NCBI GenBank assembly: GCA_964636885.1
Contig: CAZWVA010000006.1
Coordinates: 1-64,000 of the forward strand
Length of the DNA: 64,000 nucleotides
From: CAZWVA01 sp964636885
GTDB taxonomy: Bacteria > Desulfobacterota_D > UBA1144 > Nemesobacterales > CSP1-2
Direction of reading: 5' to 3'
Below the pieces are notes generated by a model. It did not search any database and was not told where the DNA came from. It worked only from the letters and a program-made list of their open reading frames with translations. How positions within the stretch are numbered: position 1 is the stretch's first letter; every line of letters begins with the position of its first letter. This document shows positions 8,801 through 16,810 of the stretch, in pieces. A program made the translations under genes and the position numbers.

Positions 8801-9694
8801 TTGAATATAGGAAAGTATCTACTCATCATAAACCCAGTGTCGGGGCGTGGGAGAACGGGGAGGCTTATCCCTCATATACGATCCCTTCTAAAAGAGAAAG
8901 GCGTTCTCTATGAGCTCAGAATCACCTCTCGACCGGGCGAGGCCACGGAGCTTGCCAGGATGGCCGCATCCGGTGGATTCACCTGTATAGTCGCGGTAGG
9001 GGGAGACGGCACCGCACATGAGGTCATAAACGGTTTGGTTGGGCATGATTCCGCCTTCGGAATGATACCGACCGGCGGAGGGAACGACTTTCCCAAGGCC
9101 GCCGGCATACCACTTGAAATACCAAAGGCCGTTCAAACCCTGATACAAGGCAGGAGGAGGCGTGTTGACCTCGGTTTAATCGGAGATAGCTACTTCATAA
9201 ACGGATTGGGAATAGGACTCGATGGAGCGGTCTCCCATCGCTACAGAGACATGAAACGCCTAAGGGGTGAACTCGGTTACCTGTGGGGAGCCGTTCAGGA
9301 GGCGTTGAGATTTAAGGGCTTCCAGGTCGAGATCAGGATCCCGGACTGGAGCTATAGAGGCACGGTTCTCCTTACAGGGGCTTCAAACGGGCCCTGCCAG
9401 GGAGGGGATTTTAAGATAGCCCCCGATGCAAAGGTCGATGACGGTCTTCTTGACATACACATCATTCGAGATATGTCGCCTTTAAGCCGACTCATACGGA
9501 TCCCAAAGGTACGTAAGGGTAACCATCTGGGGTTAAAAGAGGTGGAAATAAGACGCGCCCCATGGATGGAGGTCTCTTTGGACAGCCGACTTCCAGCCCA
9601 TCTAGACGGAGAGCCGTTCCATTTAGAGCCTGGCAAACACAGGATCGAGATTGTCCCTAGAGCACTGGAGGTTATATCCAGCATCGGGGAATAA
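8801..9694 (+). CDS. Diacylglycerol kinase / YegS-family lipid kinase
   Basis: A 297-residue protein of the DagK catalytic-domain family, which phosphorylates diacylglycerol or related lipids. It shows the N-terminal NPVSGRG (residues 11-17), the nucleotide-binding GGDGTAHEVING (67-78), the IPTGGGNDFPKAAGIP block, and a C-terminal beta-sandwich with DARLPAHLDGEP-like sequence. No in-frame ATG exists before the conserved region, so a TTG at 8801 is used; no strong ribosome binding site is visible. The gene is 45 bases after the histidine phosphatase on the same strand and convergent with the Lrp-domain gene. Confidence 0.88.
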   Translation: MNIGKYLLIINPVSGRGRTGRLIPHIRSLLKEKGVLYELRITSRPGEATELARMAASGGFTCIVAVGGDGTAHEVINGLVGHDSAFGMIPTGGGNDFPKAAGIPLEIPKAVQTLIQGRRRRVDLGLIGDSYFINGLGIGLDGAVSHRYRDMKRLRGELGYLWGAVQEALRFKGFQVEIRIPDWSYRGTVLLTGASNGPCQGGDFKIAPDAKVDDGLLDIHIIRDMSPLSRLIRIPKVRKGNHLGLKEVEIRRAPWMEVSLDSRLPAHLDGEPFHLEPGKHRIEIVPRALEVISSIGE

Positions 9695-9748
9695 TAGAGG
9701 GGTGTATTTTAGTGCCATAAGAAAACATAACGCCTACCAGGGCTTATA

Positions 9749-9769
9749 GGGCAATCGCAGGGATTGCCC
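9749..9769. terminator. Hairpin between convergent genes
   Basis: GGGCAATC (9749-9756) and GATTGCCC (9762-9769) form an 8-bp perfect stem with a five-base loop. It sits in the 82-base gap between two converging genes and could end transcription from both sides. No long T-run follows, so intrinsic termination would be weak. Confidence 0.45.
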
Positions 9770-9776
9770 TTCCCTA

Positions 9777-10010
9777 CTATGCCACAACGAAGCACGTAAC
9801 CGTGTTTGTCACGCCCTGGGTTCTTCTTATCTTCGATATTACGAGTTCACCGACCTCTTCTTGACTCTCGCCCTCGACAAAAACGATGAGATCATACGGC
9901 CCTGCAACTATATCAGCGGATTTTACTCCCTTTATCTTTCTGATCTTGCCTACAGCCCCTTTGGTCTGCGGACCGGATAGGTTCACAAGGACATACGCAC
10001 TGGCGGCCAT
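9777..10010 (-). CDS. Stand-alone Lrp/AsnC ligand-binding (RAM) domain
   Basis: A 77-residue protein equal to the C-terminal RAM domain of Lrp/AsnC regulators, without the DNA-binding helix-turn-helix. Visible are the beta-alpha-beta core AYVLVNLSGPQTKGAVGKI, the VKSADIVAGPYDLIVFVEG stretch and the ending IRRTQGVTNTVTCFVV. Such free-standing domains form multimers that bind amino acids and may modulate full-length regulators; no full-length partner is in this window. Start ATG at 10008-10010 is preceded by AGGAGGAAATCC, a clear ribosome binding site. Confidence 0.9.
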   Translation of the reverse strand: MAASAYVLVNLSGPQTKGAVGKIRKIKGVKSADIVAGPYDLIVFVEGESQEEVGELVISKIRRTQGVTNTVTCFVVA

Positions 10011-10075
10011 CTGGATTTCCTCCTTTATGCTGATTTTCGTGTAAAGATTATTAGGAAATTACGGATTTTGCAAAT

Positions 10076-12487
10076 CTAATACAACCTGAGTTCCTTCCAT
10101 TTGTTCTTCTCTACATCCCTATCGTCAAAAAGAAGGGGATGGTACTTTACCTGAGACCAGTCCTCCATCATATCCGAATAACGCCCGCTTAAGGGGTTTC
10201 CGGACTCCCCCGTAGAGTTCATCCCAAGGGCATGATTAATGTCAGATAGATCCACGATGAAGCGGTAGGACGGGATAATAGCCGCATCGTATGTCTTCTC
10301 GGTCGGATCAAAACGCCTCTTATATCCGAAGTAGGAGTTATTTATCGTGTCCCTGTCCCCTTCGGCGGGGATGGGTTTTGGATTAAACACCCTATCTAAA
10401 AAAATCACCCTTCCAAGGGGATGGATGAAACGATACCTGTGAAGCCTGCCCCACGACCATGACCCCTTTTCCATACCTAATCCCTTCCCGATCTCTCTAA
10501 TGGCTTCTCCAATGCTCCTCACGATCATCTCATCCCTGCTCTCCCTGTGGGGAGTGCCCGTATCATCCCACCAGTGTGAATCCGGGTCTTCCATTACATT
10601 ATCTATGGGATTCTGGTTGAAATTCAGGGTATAGAGAAAATCCGGGTAGATATCTCCCAGTTCGTCCTGGAACGCGTTTCTTATGAGGTCCATCCTTATC
10701 ACCTCGTAGAGGAGGGCGGGAAGGCTCGTGCTCCTCACCTCATAGTCCCAATCGGAGAGCTCCTCCAAAACCCATCTTACTTCCAGGTTGTCTGTCCTCA
10801 CCCCAAGGAGTTCATCGACGAATCTCCGAGCGGGAACCGAATAGACATCGGCCTGCATCCTCTTAAGGTCCTCTAAAGAGAACCTCCCCTTTTCCTCAAG
10901 GAGAGAGACTATCCTCTCATAACGATAGGGCAGGGCCCACGTGCTTGATATGAGGTAGGGAAAACCCTCACCAACTATCCTGTTATTCGCCGTGGCGATA
11001 GAGTGCAAAGGGGGATTTGAGAGACCGGGGAGTTCCTCATACGGAATAAACCCCTTCCACTCGTATTTATCCGTCCACCCAGGAACCGGGAGTTTGCCAT
11101 GCAGGGATGAGAGACGATATGCCGTTTCTTTTCCCCTCACAGGAACACCTCCAACAAGCTGATACCCTATATTCCCGTCCACATCCGCACATACGACATT
11201 AAGCGTATAGATCCCGGAGTATCTGCCTCCCTTCCTCACATCCTCGACGTTCTTTGCCCTATTTAGAATAGAGAGTGCCTTAATGGTTTGATCTTTAACC
11301 GTACTCCCGGTCCAACCCATAGAAAGAACCTCTTTAACACCCGGTTCAAAGGGGCTTATGACAGGGCCGTGCCTAGTGTAGTCGATCTCCTTTACTATGG
11401 TACTGTAGCCGCTCCCCTCTTTAATCCCTATCTCCACCCTTTTTGTCCTCATCCTCTCCCAACGGTCTACGTACCAGTACTCGCGTGGATTCTCCGGACT
11501 AATCCTCTCTATAAACAGGTCAACCCTGTCGACCATGGCATCCGTGAACCCCCATGCTACCCTCTCGTTATGCCCTATAAGCACATACGGGGAGCCGGGA
11601 AAAGTGACCCCAATCACGTTTATCCCCGAGGCCTTAAGGTGAATCTCATGCCATACGGAGGGGATCTGGGCCCTTAGGTGCGGGTCGTTCGCAAGGAGCG
11701 GCTTTCCGCTCATGGACCTCGTTCCGTCGATCACCCAGTTATTGCTCGCTCCCTTACCTTGAAATAACCCGAATTCCTCTCTCGCCATTCTGTATCCCTC
11801 CGGGATATTAGGGACGAAGCTGGATTTCCTCGTCCCCTCAGGTATTATCATCCCCCCGTTTTTCGGGTATTCGTGTAGAAGCTCGCCTAACGTCTCTTCA
11901 CCGAATCTCCTCAGGGCCTTAATGGCGAATATCTCCTCGTCCATATTAATCGAGAGATCGAATGCGGAGAGGAGGTGAATGGAGATGGAGTCAACCGGAC
12001 TCCAGGGCTCAATATCATATCCCAGAACGATCGACTCGAGTGTCTTTTTACCCGATTCTATATAGAGATTCACACCACTTGCATATGAATCGAGTTCCTC
12101 TCTGCTTTCGTCGTCAAGGCCCATGTATATCCTCTCGGCAATGTCTTTCAGTTCGAGAGCCCGGAAAAAATAATCGATCTCTACCGTGTCTTTCCCAAAT
12201 ATCTCGGAGAGCCTTCCGGTTGCGATTCTCCTGGATAGATCCATCTGCCAGAGGCGGTCCTGAGCGGTTATGTAGCCCTGGGCAAAGAGGAGGTCGTGTG
12301 TGTTCTTCGCGTATATATGGGGGATAGCATAGACGTCTCTTATGATCCTTACGGGAGACCTAAGCCTCCCGGTTCTTATCTCTCCCTCAAGCGTGGGCTC
12401 TACGCCCCTAAGGACCCAATAGGAGTAGGCAAAGAGAAATACCCCAAGAAGGACAAATAACGGGAGAGCGCATCTCCTTATCCTCAT
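10076..12487 (-). CDS. Penicillin acylase family protein (Ntn hydrolase)
   Basis: An 803-residue secreted amidohydrolase precursor. Residues 1-25 form a membrane-type signal peptide. The alpha chain carries VRIIRDVYAIPHIYA and AQGYITAQDRLWQMDL. The autocatalytic cleavage site is seen at KGA|SNNWV, making Ser248 the N-terminal nucleophile of the beta chain. The following ANDPHLRAQIPSVWHEIHL and GHNERVAWGFTDAMVD are family landmarks. These enzymes cleave N-acyl amides in the periplasm, such as penicillins or acyl-homoserine lactones; the substrate here is unknown. The gene stands alone, 66 bases upstream of the Lrp-domain start on the same strand and divergent from the bolA-like gene. Confidence 0.93.
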   Translation of the reverse strand: MRIRRCALPLFVLLGVFLFAYSYWVLRGVEPTLEGEIRTGRLRSPVRIIRDVYAIPHIYAKNTHDLLFAQGYITAQDRLWQMDLSRRIATGRLSEIFGKDTVEIDYFFRALELKDIAERIYMGLDDESREELDSYASGVNLYIESGKKTLESIVLGYDIEPWSPVDSISIHLLSAFDLSINMDEEIFAIKALRRFGEETLGELLHEYPKNGGMIIPEGTRKSSFVPNIPEGYRMAREEFGLFQGKGASNNWVIDGTRSMSGKPLLANDPHLRAQIPSVWHEIHLKASGINVIGVTFPGSPYVLIGHNERVAWGFTDAMVDRVDLFIERISPENPREYWYVDRWERMRTKRVEIGIKEGSGYSTIVKEIDYTRHGPVISPFEPGVKEVLSMGWTGSTVKDQTIKALSILNRAKNVEDVRKGGRYSGIYTLNVVCADVDGNIGYQLVGGVPVRGKETAYRLSSLHGKLPVPGWTDKYEWKGFIPYEELPGLSNPPLHSIATANNRIVGEGFPYLISSTWALPYRYERIVSLLEEKGRFSLEDLKRMQADVYSVPARRFVDELLGVRTDNLEVRWVLEELSDWDYEVRSTSLPALLYEVIRMDLIRNAFQDELGDIYPDFLYTLNFNQNPIDNVMEDPDSHWWDDTGTPHRESRDEMIVRSIGEAIREIGKGLGMEKGSWSWGRLHRYRFIHPLGRVIFLDRVFNPKPIPAEGDRDTINNSYFGYKRRFDPTEKTYDAAIIPSYRFIVDLSDINHALGMNSTGESGNPLSGRYSDMMEDWSQVKYHPLLFDDRDVEKNKWKELRLY

Positions 12488-12556
12488 ATCAGAAACCCGC
12501 CAGAGGACGTTTTACCTTGAAAGGCCGTAAAAGCCATATATATTAATAACAAAAAC

Positions 12557-12808
12557 ATGGATCCAAAAGAGATTAAAGACATGATCGAAGGAGGGCTACC
12601 CGGCTCCATTGTGAGTGTGGAGGGTGACGGTACCCATTTTGAGGCCATTGTTGTTTATTCCGGATTTGAAGGGAAGGGACTACTCGAACGCCATCAGATG
12701 GTCTATAGCGCCCTTGGAGACGCCATGAGGGAGCGCATACACGCGCTTTCCTTAAAGACCTACACCCCTGAGCAATGGGAAAGGGTAACCGTAAGTAAAA
12801 GAACATAA
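12557..12808 (+). CDS. BolA-family protein
   Basis: An 83-residue protein with the BolA fold: MDPKEIKDMIEGGLPGSIVSV, DGTHFEAIVVYSGFEGKGLL and the diagnostic ERHQMVYSALGDAMRERIHAL with conserved RHQMVY. BolA proteins bind a [2Fe-2S] cluster together with monothiol glutaredoxins. The CGFS glutaredoxin gene lies 108 bases downstream on the same strand, so this is the classic pair working in iron-sulfur trafficking. The start at 12557 is not preceded by a strong ribosome binding site. Confidence 0.93.
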   Translation: MDPKEIKDMIEGGLPGSIVSVEGDGTHFEAIVVYSGFEGKGLLERHQMVYSALGDAMRERIHALSLKTYTPEQWERVTVSKRT

Positions 12809-12916
12809 AGCGGAAGAGCTCCGATTCTTGGCTTCTTTATGTTCTAACCCTTTTGTTTTTTTAGTTATTCGAGTAAAATACCAGGGTCCCCATTCCAGGA
12901 CCCAAGGAGGGAAAGG

Positions 12917-13240
12917 ATGGCTGAGGATATTATAAAGAAGATCCGGTCTCAAATAGAGAATAACAAGATACTCCTTTACATGAAAGGGACAAGGGAGATG
13001 CCACAATGCGGCTTCTCGGCAAGGGTAGTGGAGATACTCAACTCCTACGAGGTACCATACGAAACCGTAGACGTTCTCTCAGACCCGGAACTGAGACAGG
13101 CACTAAAGGAGTACTCAAACTGGCCAACCTTCCCGCAACTCTACGTGAATGGCAAACTGATAGGCGGCTGTGATATATGCGTTGAGATGGACAAAAACGG
13201 AGAGCTTGAGCCAATAATCAGATCGGCCGTTAGAGGATGA
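12917..13240 (+). CDS. grxD: Monothiol glutaredoxin (Grx4 type)
   Basis: A 107-residue CGFS glutaredoxin. The active-site motif CGFS is at residues 31-34, followed by the cis-proline segment WPTFPQLYVNGKLIGGCDI and the glutathione-binding GGCDICVEM. With a glutathione pair it holds a labile [2Fe-2S] cluster and hands it to acceptor proteins; it forms heterodimers with BolA. AAGGAGGGAAAGG directly before the ATG is a strong ribosome binding site. Its stop is only four bases from the stop of the converging sigma-factor gene, leaving no room for a terminator. Confidence 0.95.
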   Translation: MAEDIIKKIRSQIENNKILLYMKGTREMPQCGFSARVVEILNSYEVPYETVDVLSDPELRQALKEYSNWPTFPQLYVNGKLIGGCDICVEMDKNGELEPIIRSAVRG

Positions 13241-13244
13241 CAAG

Positions 13245-13931
13245 CTACTTCCTCAACTCATAGAAGTAATCGGAAAGCCTATCCCTCAAGAAAAGCCTTG
13301 CCCTGAGGATCCTGGATTTAACGGCCGGGAGACTGAGACCAAGTACCTTCGCCACCTCTTGGTTGGTGAGCCCCTCCACATCCCTTAGGTGAAAGACAAC
13401 CCTGTAGGGTATGGGGAGCTCATTCACGGCCTTCTCTATTATCTCTATGCCCTCCCGGCTTAAGATCACATCGTCTGGCCTATCGCTCCAGTCTTTTATC
13501 TGAACCCCTTCCAGGTTGCCGGATTCGTTGTAGGGCCTATAGTCATCCAGAACCACCTCGTTTTCGTGCTTCTTTCTCCCAGCTCTCAGGTGCATGTAAC
13601 TGGCATTTGCGGCAACCCTGTAGAGCCAGGTCGAGAATCTCGACTCCTCTCGAAACGTATCTATCTTTTCTAAAAGGGTGACAAATACCTCCTGGAGTAC
13701 GTCCTCCGCATCGTTATGGCTATGAGTAATCCTAAGTGCAAGCCTGTAGATCTTATCGCCGTAGCGATCCACGATTTCATTAAAAGCATTTTCGTCCTGG
13801 TTTCTTACAAAAAGCCTTGCCAGTTCCTCATCTGGTAGTTCTCTATGATTCCTATAGTCAGATGGCGGCGTGTCCCTTCTATACTCCACATTCGATATAG
13901 CCACTGTCTTGTCTCTACCATCGGCTTGCAT
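13245..13931 (-). CDS. ECF RNA polymerase sigma factor
   Basis: A 228-residue sigma-70 family factor of the extracytoplasmic-function group. Region 2 is seen as AFNEIVDRYGDKIYRLALRI, AEDVLQEVFVTLLEKI and FSTWLYRVAANAS; region 4 as LPIPYRVVFHLRDVEGLTNQ followed by EVAKVLGLSLPAVKSRILRA. An extra 35 or so residues precede region 2 (start ADGRDKTVAISNVEYRRDTP), and the linker between regions is long and acidic. No anti-sigma factor gene lies next to it; instead a TetR regulator is directly upstream on the same strand. AAAGGAGG eight bases before the ATG is a strong ribosome binding site, and an operator-like motif shared with the tetR promoter lies just upstream. Confidence 0.93.
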   Translation of the reverse strand: MQADGRDKTVAISNVEYRRDTPPSDYRNHRELPDEELARLFVRNQDENAFNEIVDRYGDKIYRLALRITHSHNDAEDVLQEVFVTLLEKIDTFREESRFSTWLYRVAANASYMHLRAGRKKHENEVVLDDYRPYNESGNLEGVQIKDWSDRPDDVILSREGIEIIEKAVNELPIPYRVVFHLRDVEGLTNQEVAKVLGLSLPAVKSRILRARLFLRDRLSDYFYELRK

Positions 13932-13954
13932 AATCCTTACCTCCTTTATACTAG

Positions 13955-13964
13955 TTGACCAGTC
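13955..13964. promoter_or_regulatory. Operator-like motif upstream of the ECF sigma gene
   Basis: TTGACCAGTC at 13955-13964 is followed by ATTTA; TGACCAGTCA inside it is a dyad (TGAC-CA-GTCA). The same ten bases occur at 14648-14657 in front of the TetR gene. The site is 24 bases before the sigma-factor start. The shared motif suggests that the TetR protein controls both genes. Confidence 0.5.
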
Positions 13965-13991
13965 ATTTATCAGGAAATAAAAAAAATACGT

Positions 13992-14633
13992 TTAAACGCC
14001 ACTCACTTCCTTACAGGACTGGCTCTCTAAGTCATTCCTCCTAATGGCCAGTTGAAGGAGTCCCTGACCCAGGTGCTTTACAAGCGTTGGGTCATTAAAC
14101 GCCTTTCCTAGAAGCAGAAGACCCTCTATATATGCAATGATAGCCTGAGCCGTAGCACGTGGATCGATCTCCGCTGGGAGGTCTCCTGAAGAAATGGCCT
14201 CCTTTATTACCCGCTCCCAGTATCCAGCCCATTCCTGGAATATCCGTTCGATCCTTTGCCTGATTACCTCGTCCTGTGTACTGAGCTCTACGGCCAGGTT
14301 GCCGACCCTGCAACCCGTCATACAGCCCATCGTCTCCTTGGTCGAGTAGTGGTGCTGGTAGGACATGTCTAGGAAGCGGCGGAACTTCTCTAGAGGCGGG
14401 AGGTCAGAGCTAAAAATCGGCTCTAATACCTGTCCCCTGAATGTCTCCCATATAAAATCCAGCGCCGCCAGGGTAAGGTCTCGCTTCGACTGGAAGAAGT
14501 GATAAAAGCTACCCTTCTTTACCCCCGCGTGCTTGCATAGCTCCTGCACGCCTACGGCTGTGTAGCTACGGGCGCTTATAAGCTCTATAGCGCTCTTTAT
14601 AAGCCTTTCCTTTGAGTTGCTCGTTCGTCCCAT
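13992..14633 (-). CDS. TetR-family transcriptional regulator
   Basis: A 213-residue regulator with the N-terminal TetR helix-turn-helix (RLIKSAIELISARSYTAVGV, then ELCKHAGVKKGSFYHFFQSK) and a ligand-binding C-terminal half (CMTGCRVGNLAVELSTQ; PRATAQAIIAYIEGLLLLGK), the latter resembling the AcrR/QacR-like TetR_C domains. Its own promoter region carries an operator-like dyad over the start site, so autorepression is likely. The ECF sigma gene lies 60 bases downstream with the same motif in front of it. The inducer is unknown. Confidence 0.93.
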   Translation of the reverse strand: MGRTSNSKERLIKSAIELISARSYTAVGVQELCKHAGVKKGSFYHFFQSKRDLTLAALDFIWETFRGQVLEPIFSSDLPPLEKFRRFLDMSYQHHYSTKETMGCMTGCRVGNLAVELSTQDEVIRQRIERIFQEWAGYWERVIKEAISSGDLPAEIDPRATAQAIIAYIEGLLLLGKAFNDPTLVKHLGQGLLQLAIRRNDLESQSCKEVSGV

Positions 14634-14644
14634 CCAGACCTCAT

Positions 14645-14692
14645 TAATTGACCAGTCGGTAAAATAATATTACACAAGAACGAGGCTGTCAA
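14645..14692 (-). promoter_or_regulatory. Promoter with overlapping operator for the TetR gene
   Basis: On the minus strand TTGACA (14687-14692) and TATTAT (14664-14669) are separated by exactly 17 bases, a strong sigma-70 promoter. The motif TTGACCAGTCGGTAA (read on the plus strand, 14648-14662) touches the -10 element and the expected transcription start. A repressor bound here would block initiation. The same TTGACCAGTC recurs before the ECF sigma gene. Confidence 0.7.
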
Positions 14693-14760
14693 GGGTTTTT
14701 CAAATTAACAGAAAAAGGCTAGTACACGAATCCCTATAAAAATCGATCCCATAGCCATTC

Positions 14761-15189
14761 TTAAGGAAGTCGTATTAAAGTGCACTCAACCTCCTCTTGG
14801 GAAAGGGCTACATCTGGATTACAGCCTAATTCGTCAGGTGGAGGAGGGTTATTGAGATCGAACTCCAGGCGATCCGCCATAAATGTAATCTTACCGAGCA
14901 CTGTGATATTACAGAAGGCGTCGGTCCTACTTACCGTTGAAAAACAATCAATAGTATGACTCAAGTCACTCAGGGTGCCTGCGATAAATCCCTCTCCCCC
15001 GCTTGTTGGCGTACACTCCCAAGCAAATCCTTCAGATACGGGTATATCTATTATATCTTGAGCTGGGCAATCCGAGGTGAGCAGGTTAAACCCAGACGGT
15101 ATATCCGATCCATCTGAATCTCCCCCGTCATCGCAAGCCGTTCCTAGTATAATCACAAGCCATACTAGGCAAAGGATTTTTTTTAACAT
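14761..15189 (-). CDS. Small lipoprotein of unknown function
   Basis: A 142-residue protein with a lipoprotein signal peptide: MLKKILC start, hydrophobic core, and lipobox LGTAC with Cys19 as the lipidated residue. The next residues are acidic (DDGGDSDGSD), a common linker. The mature part has four further cysteines (CPAQD, WECTP, IDCFS, AFCNI region plus LGCNP and VECTL), which suggests disulfides in the periplasm or on the surface. No family recognised. The start is backed by GGGAGG. The gene sits in an AT-richer block with the secreted protein downstream in coordinate order. Confidence 0.8.
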   Translation of the reverse strand: MLKKILCLVWLVIILGTACDDGGDSDGSDIPSGFNLLTSDCPAQDIIDIPVSEGFAWECTPTSGGEGFIAGTLSDLSHTIDCFSTVSRTDAFCNITVLGKITFMADRLEFDLNNPPPPDELGCNPDVALSQEEVECTLIRLP

Positions 15190-15219
15190 CGTATTTATAC
15201 CTCCCTTTCTCTGCCTCCG

Positions 15220-15235
15220 AGCTATTATAATAGCT
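15220..15235. promoter_or_regulatory. Perfect 16-bp palindrome containing a -10-like core
   Basis: AGCTATTATAATAGCT at 15220-15235 is a perfect inverted repeat, 31 bases upstream of the lipoprotein start. It contains TATAAT/ATTATA on both strands, so it may be the -10 element, a repressor site, or both. A matching -35 element is not convincing. Confidence 0.4.
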
Positions 15236-15274
15236 AACAGGCTAAATTCGATTTATTTTCTTTAAAGGAGTATC

Positions 15275-16315
15275 CTAAGGCTTTGTTACATGAAATGTAT
15301 AGTTGGGTACAACATGTCTAATCGTTACGGGATTACTATGATCATTAGACACAAAAGAATTCCCGCTCGTGGGTCTGTACCAACTGCAGTTGCCATTTCT
15401 TCCATCGGAGCTTTTACAATGCCAATAATTCATAAATCCCAAATCGGTATGCGTTTGACCGGTACATCCAGGACCATTATTAAAAGTATAGTGGTATTCA
15501 ATCCACATAGCCCTATCCTGTCCTGATGAACCTATAAGGGATCTAATGTTGTGATATCTTTGATGAACCCGAGTCCACAAGTTATTACTAAATTTAAACA
15601 ACCAAACTTCATTGTTATAAGGATAAGCTGGATTTTCACTGGGAACGTAAAATTCATTTACAACAACATATATGACGGGAAACCAATGTTGCCCATCATA
15701 TTGATTTGCTACATAACCGTTTAAAAGAGTGCTTTTAGTAACACTGGCACTACAACCACCAGTTCCTGCTTGCCCAGGACATGCAGAAGTGTTACACGTC
15801 CAGTCAAGGACATTAAAAGTAGGGGTATTGGTTGAGGTGTTGTATGTTAAATAAGCTTCCATCGTACACTGACTACCCCAGTTTCTAGTAACTACATAAT
15901 TCCACCACGGATGTGCATCTTGTTTATAAATCATATATACATGATCTTCTACCCCATCAGTTAGACCCGGTTTTGCCGAAGTATTACGGTTCCACCAAGA
16001 GCTCACAGTTTCTCCATCTCCACAATGGGTATTGTGGGTACCATCAAAACTTTCATTAATTCTTTCAAAGCTTAACGGAGGGCTATCTTTGAGTAATTTT
16101 TCGAGGGGCACTTCGGCATTTAGAACTTCAAAATTACCTGATTCTCTTACAATTTTTAGAGATTGTCTAAGCTCAGCAGAGTCGTAGTAAACTACCTTAG
16201 CATTTTTAGGAATTTGAGAAAGTGCCTTCTCATCTTCTTCACCTGTAAGAATCACATAATAAACACCATCCGAATCCGCAACTAATTCGTTAGTGCCTTG
16301 CTCTTCTTGACCCAT
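15275..16315 (-). CDS. Secreted protein of unknown function, signal peptide out of frame
   Basis: The open frame gives 346 residues from an ATG at 16315, but the likely true start is an ATG at 16381-16383 behind a strong AAGGAGG site. That start encodes a signal-peptide-like segment (MRPTFETFCLFLLISLMGLG) and reaches this frame only if the run of eight G at 16320-16327 has nine. The mature protein is rich in Trp, Tyr, Asn and Cys (HPWWNYVVTRNWGSQ; LDWTCNTSACPGQ; NYWHCKSSDGRNGNCSWY), which fits an extracellular disulfide-bonded or carbohydrate-binding protein. No family recognised. Base composition is clearly AT-richer than the neighbours, suggesting acquisition. Confidence 0.65.
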   Translation of the reverse strand: MGQEEQGTNELVADSDGVYYVILTGEEDEKALSQIPKNAKVVYYDSAELRQSLKIVRESGNFEVLNAEVPLEKLLKDSPPLSFERINESFDGTHNTHCGDGETVSSWWNRNTSAKPGLTDGVEDHVYMIYKQDAHPWWNYVVTRNWGSQCTMEAYLTYNTSTNTPTFNVLDWTCNTSACPGQAGTGGCSASVTKSTLLNGYVANQYDGQHWFPVIYVVVNEFYVPSENPAYPYNNEVWLFKFSNNLWTRVHQRYHNIRSLIGSSGQDRAMWIEYHYTFNNGPGCTGQTHTDLGFMNYWHCKSSDGRNGNCSWYRPTSGNSFVSNDHSNPVTIRHVVPNYTFHVTKP

Positions 16316-16319
16316 ACTA

Positions 16320-16327
16320 CCCCCCCC
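16320..16327 (-). repeat. Homopolymer run of eight G in the signal-peptide region
   Basis: Eight C on the plus strand (G on the coding strand) sit between an ATG with a strong ribosome binding site (16383) and the long frame starting at 16315. One added G fuses the signal peptide in frame to the secreted protein; the present length puts them out of frame. It could be a contingency tract or a sequencing length error. Confidence 0.6.
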
Positions 16328-16383
16328 AATCCCATAAGACTAATTAATAAAAATAAACAAAAAGTTTCAAATGTCGGTCTCAT

Positions 16384-16810
16384 GTTTCCAACCTCCTTAT
16401 TTAAGATTTACAGTTACTTGCATATAAACTTATTTATGCACAAAGCTTTTTTGCTATTATCTCACAAAGAGGAGTTTAGTGTCAAGCGAAAAGTTCTTTT
16501 GGGTTAAGACATGAACACCAGGGTAAGAGCAATAAGCCATGGTCTAAGAGAAAAAGAGCCCATTCATAGTTCCAAATAATAAGACTGAAGCTTACCATGT
16601 AGTAAACCAGGTAATTGAAGTAGCAGGGCTACCTCCCTTAGAATCTATTTATCTGCTACTTATCAACCCCAAAGGAAGCGCCCTGTGACGGTTGATATAC
16701 CTCTATATCCCACCTATACTGATGCTCATGTCTTAACCAACGACCTCTAATAAGAGCGATTTGCATTTCCATCCGTGTTATACTTAAAAGCGTGAGGGAA
16801 TAAACTTATA
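16384..16810. other. AT-rich intergenic stretch without a supported gene
   Basis: About 430 bases lie between the divergent secreted-protein gene and the LON-domain gene. The strong ribosome binding site of the secreted protein is at its left end, with an imperfect inverted repeat (GCATATAAAC / TTATTTATGC) at about 16421-16440. Short frames on both strands are broken by stops and show no recognisable family. I see no RNA gene. Confidence 0.5.

Noticed and set aside
16298..16507. Plus-strand 69-codon frame opposite the secreted-protein signal peptide
   Set aside because: No ribosome binding site or family; it lies antisense to the likely signal-peptide coding sequence.
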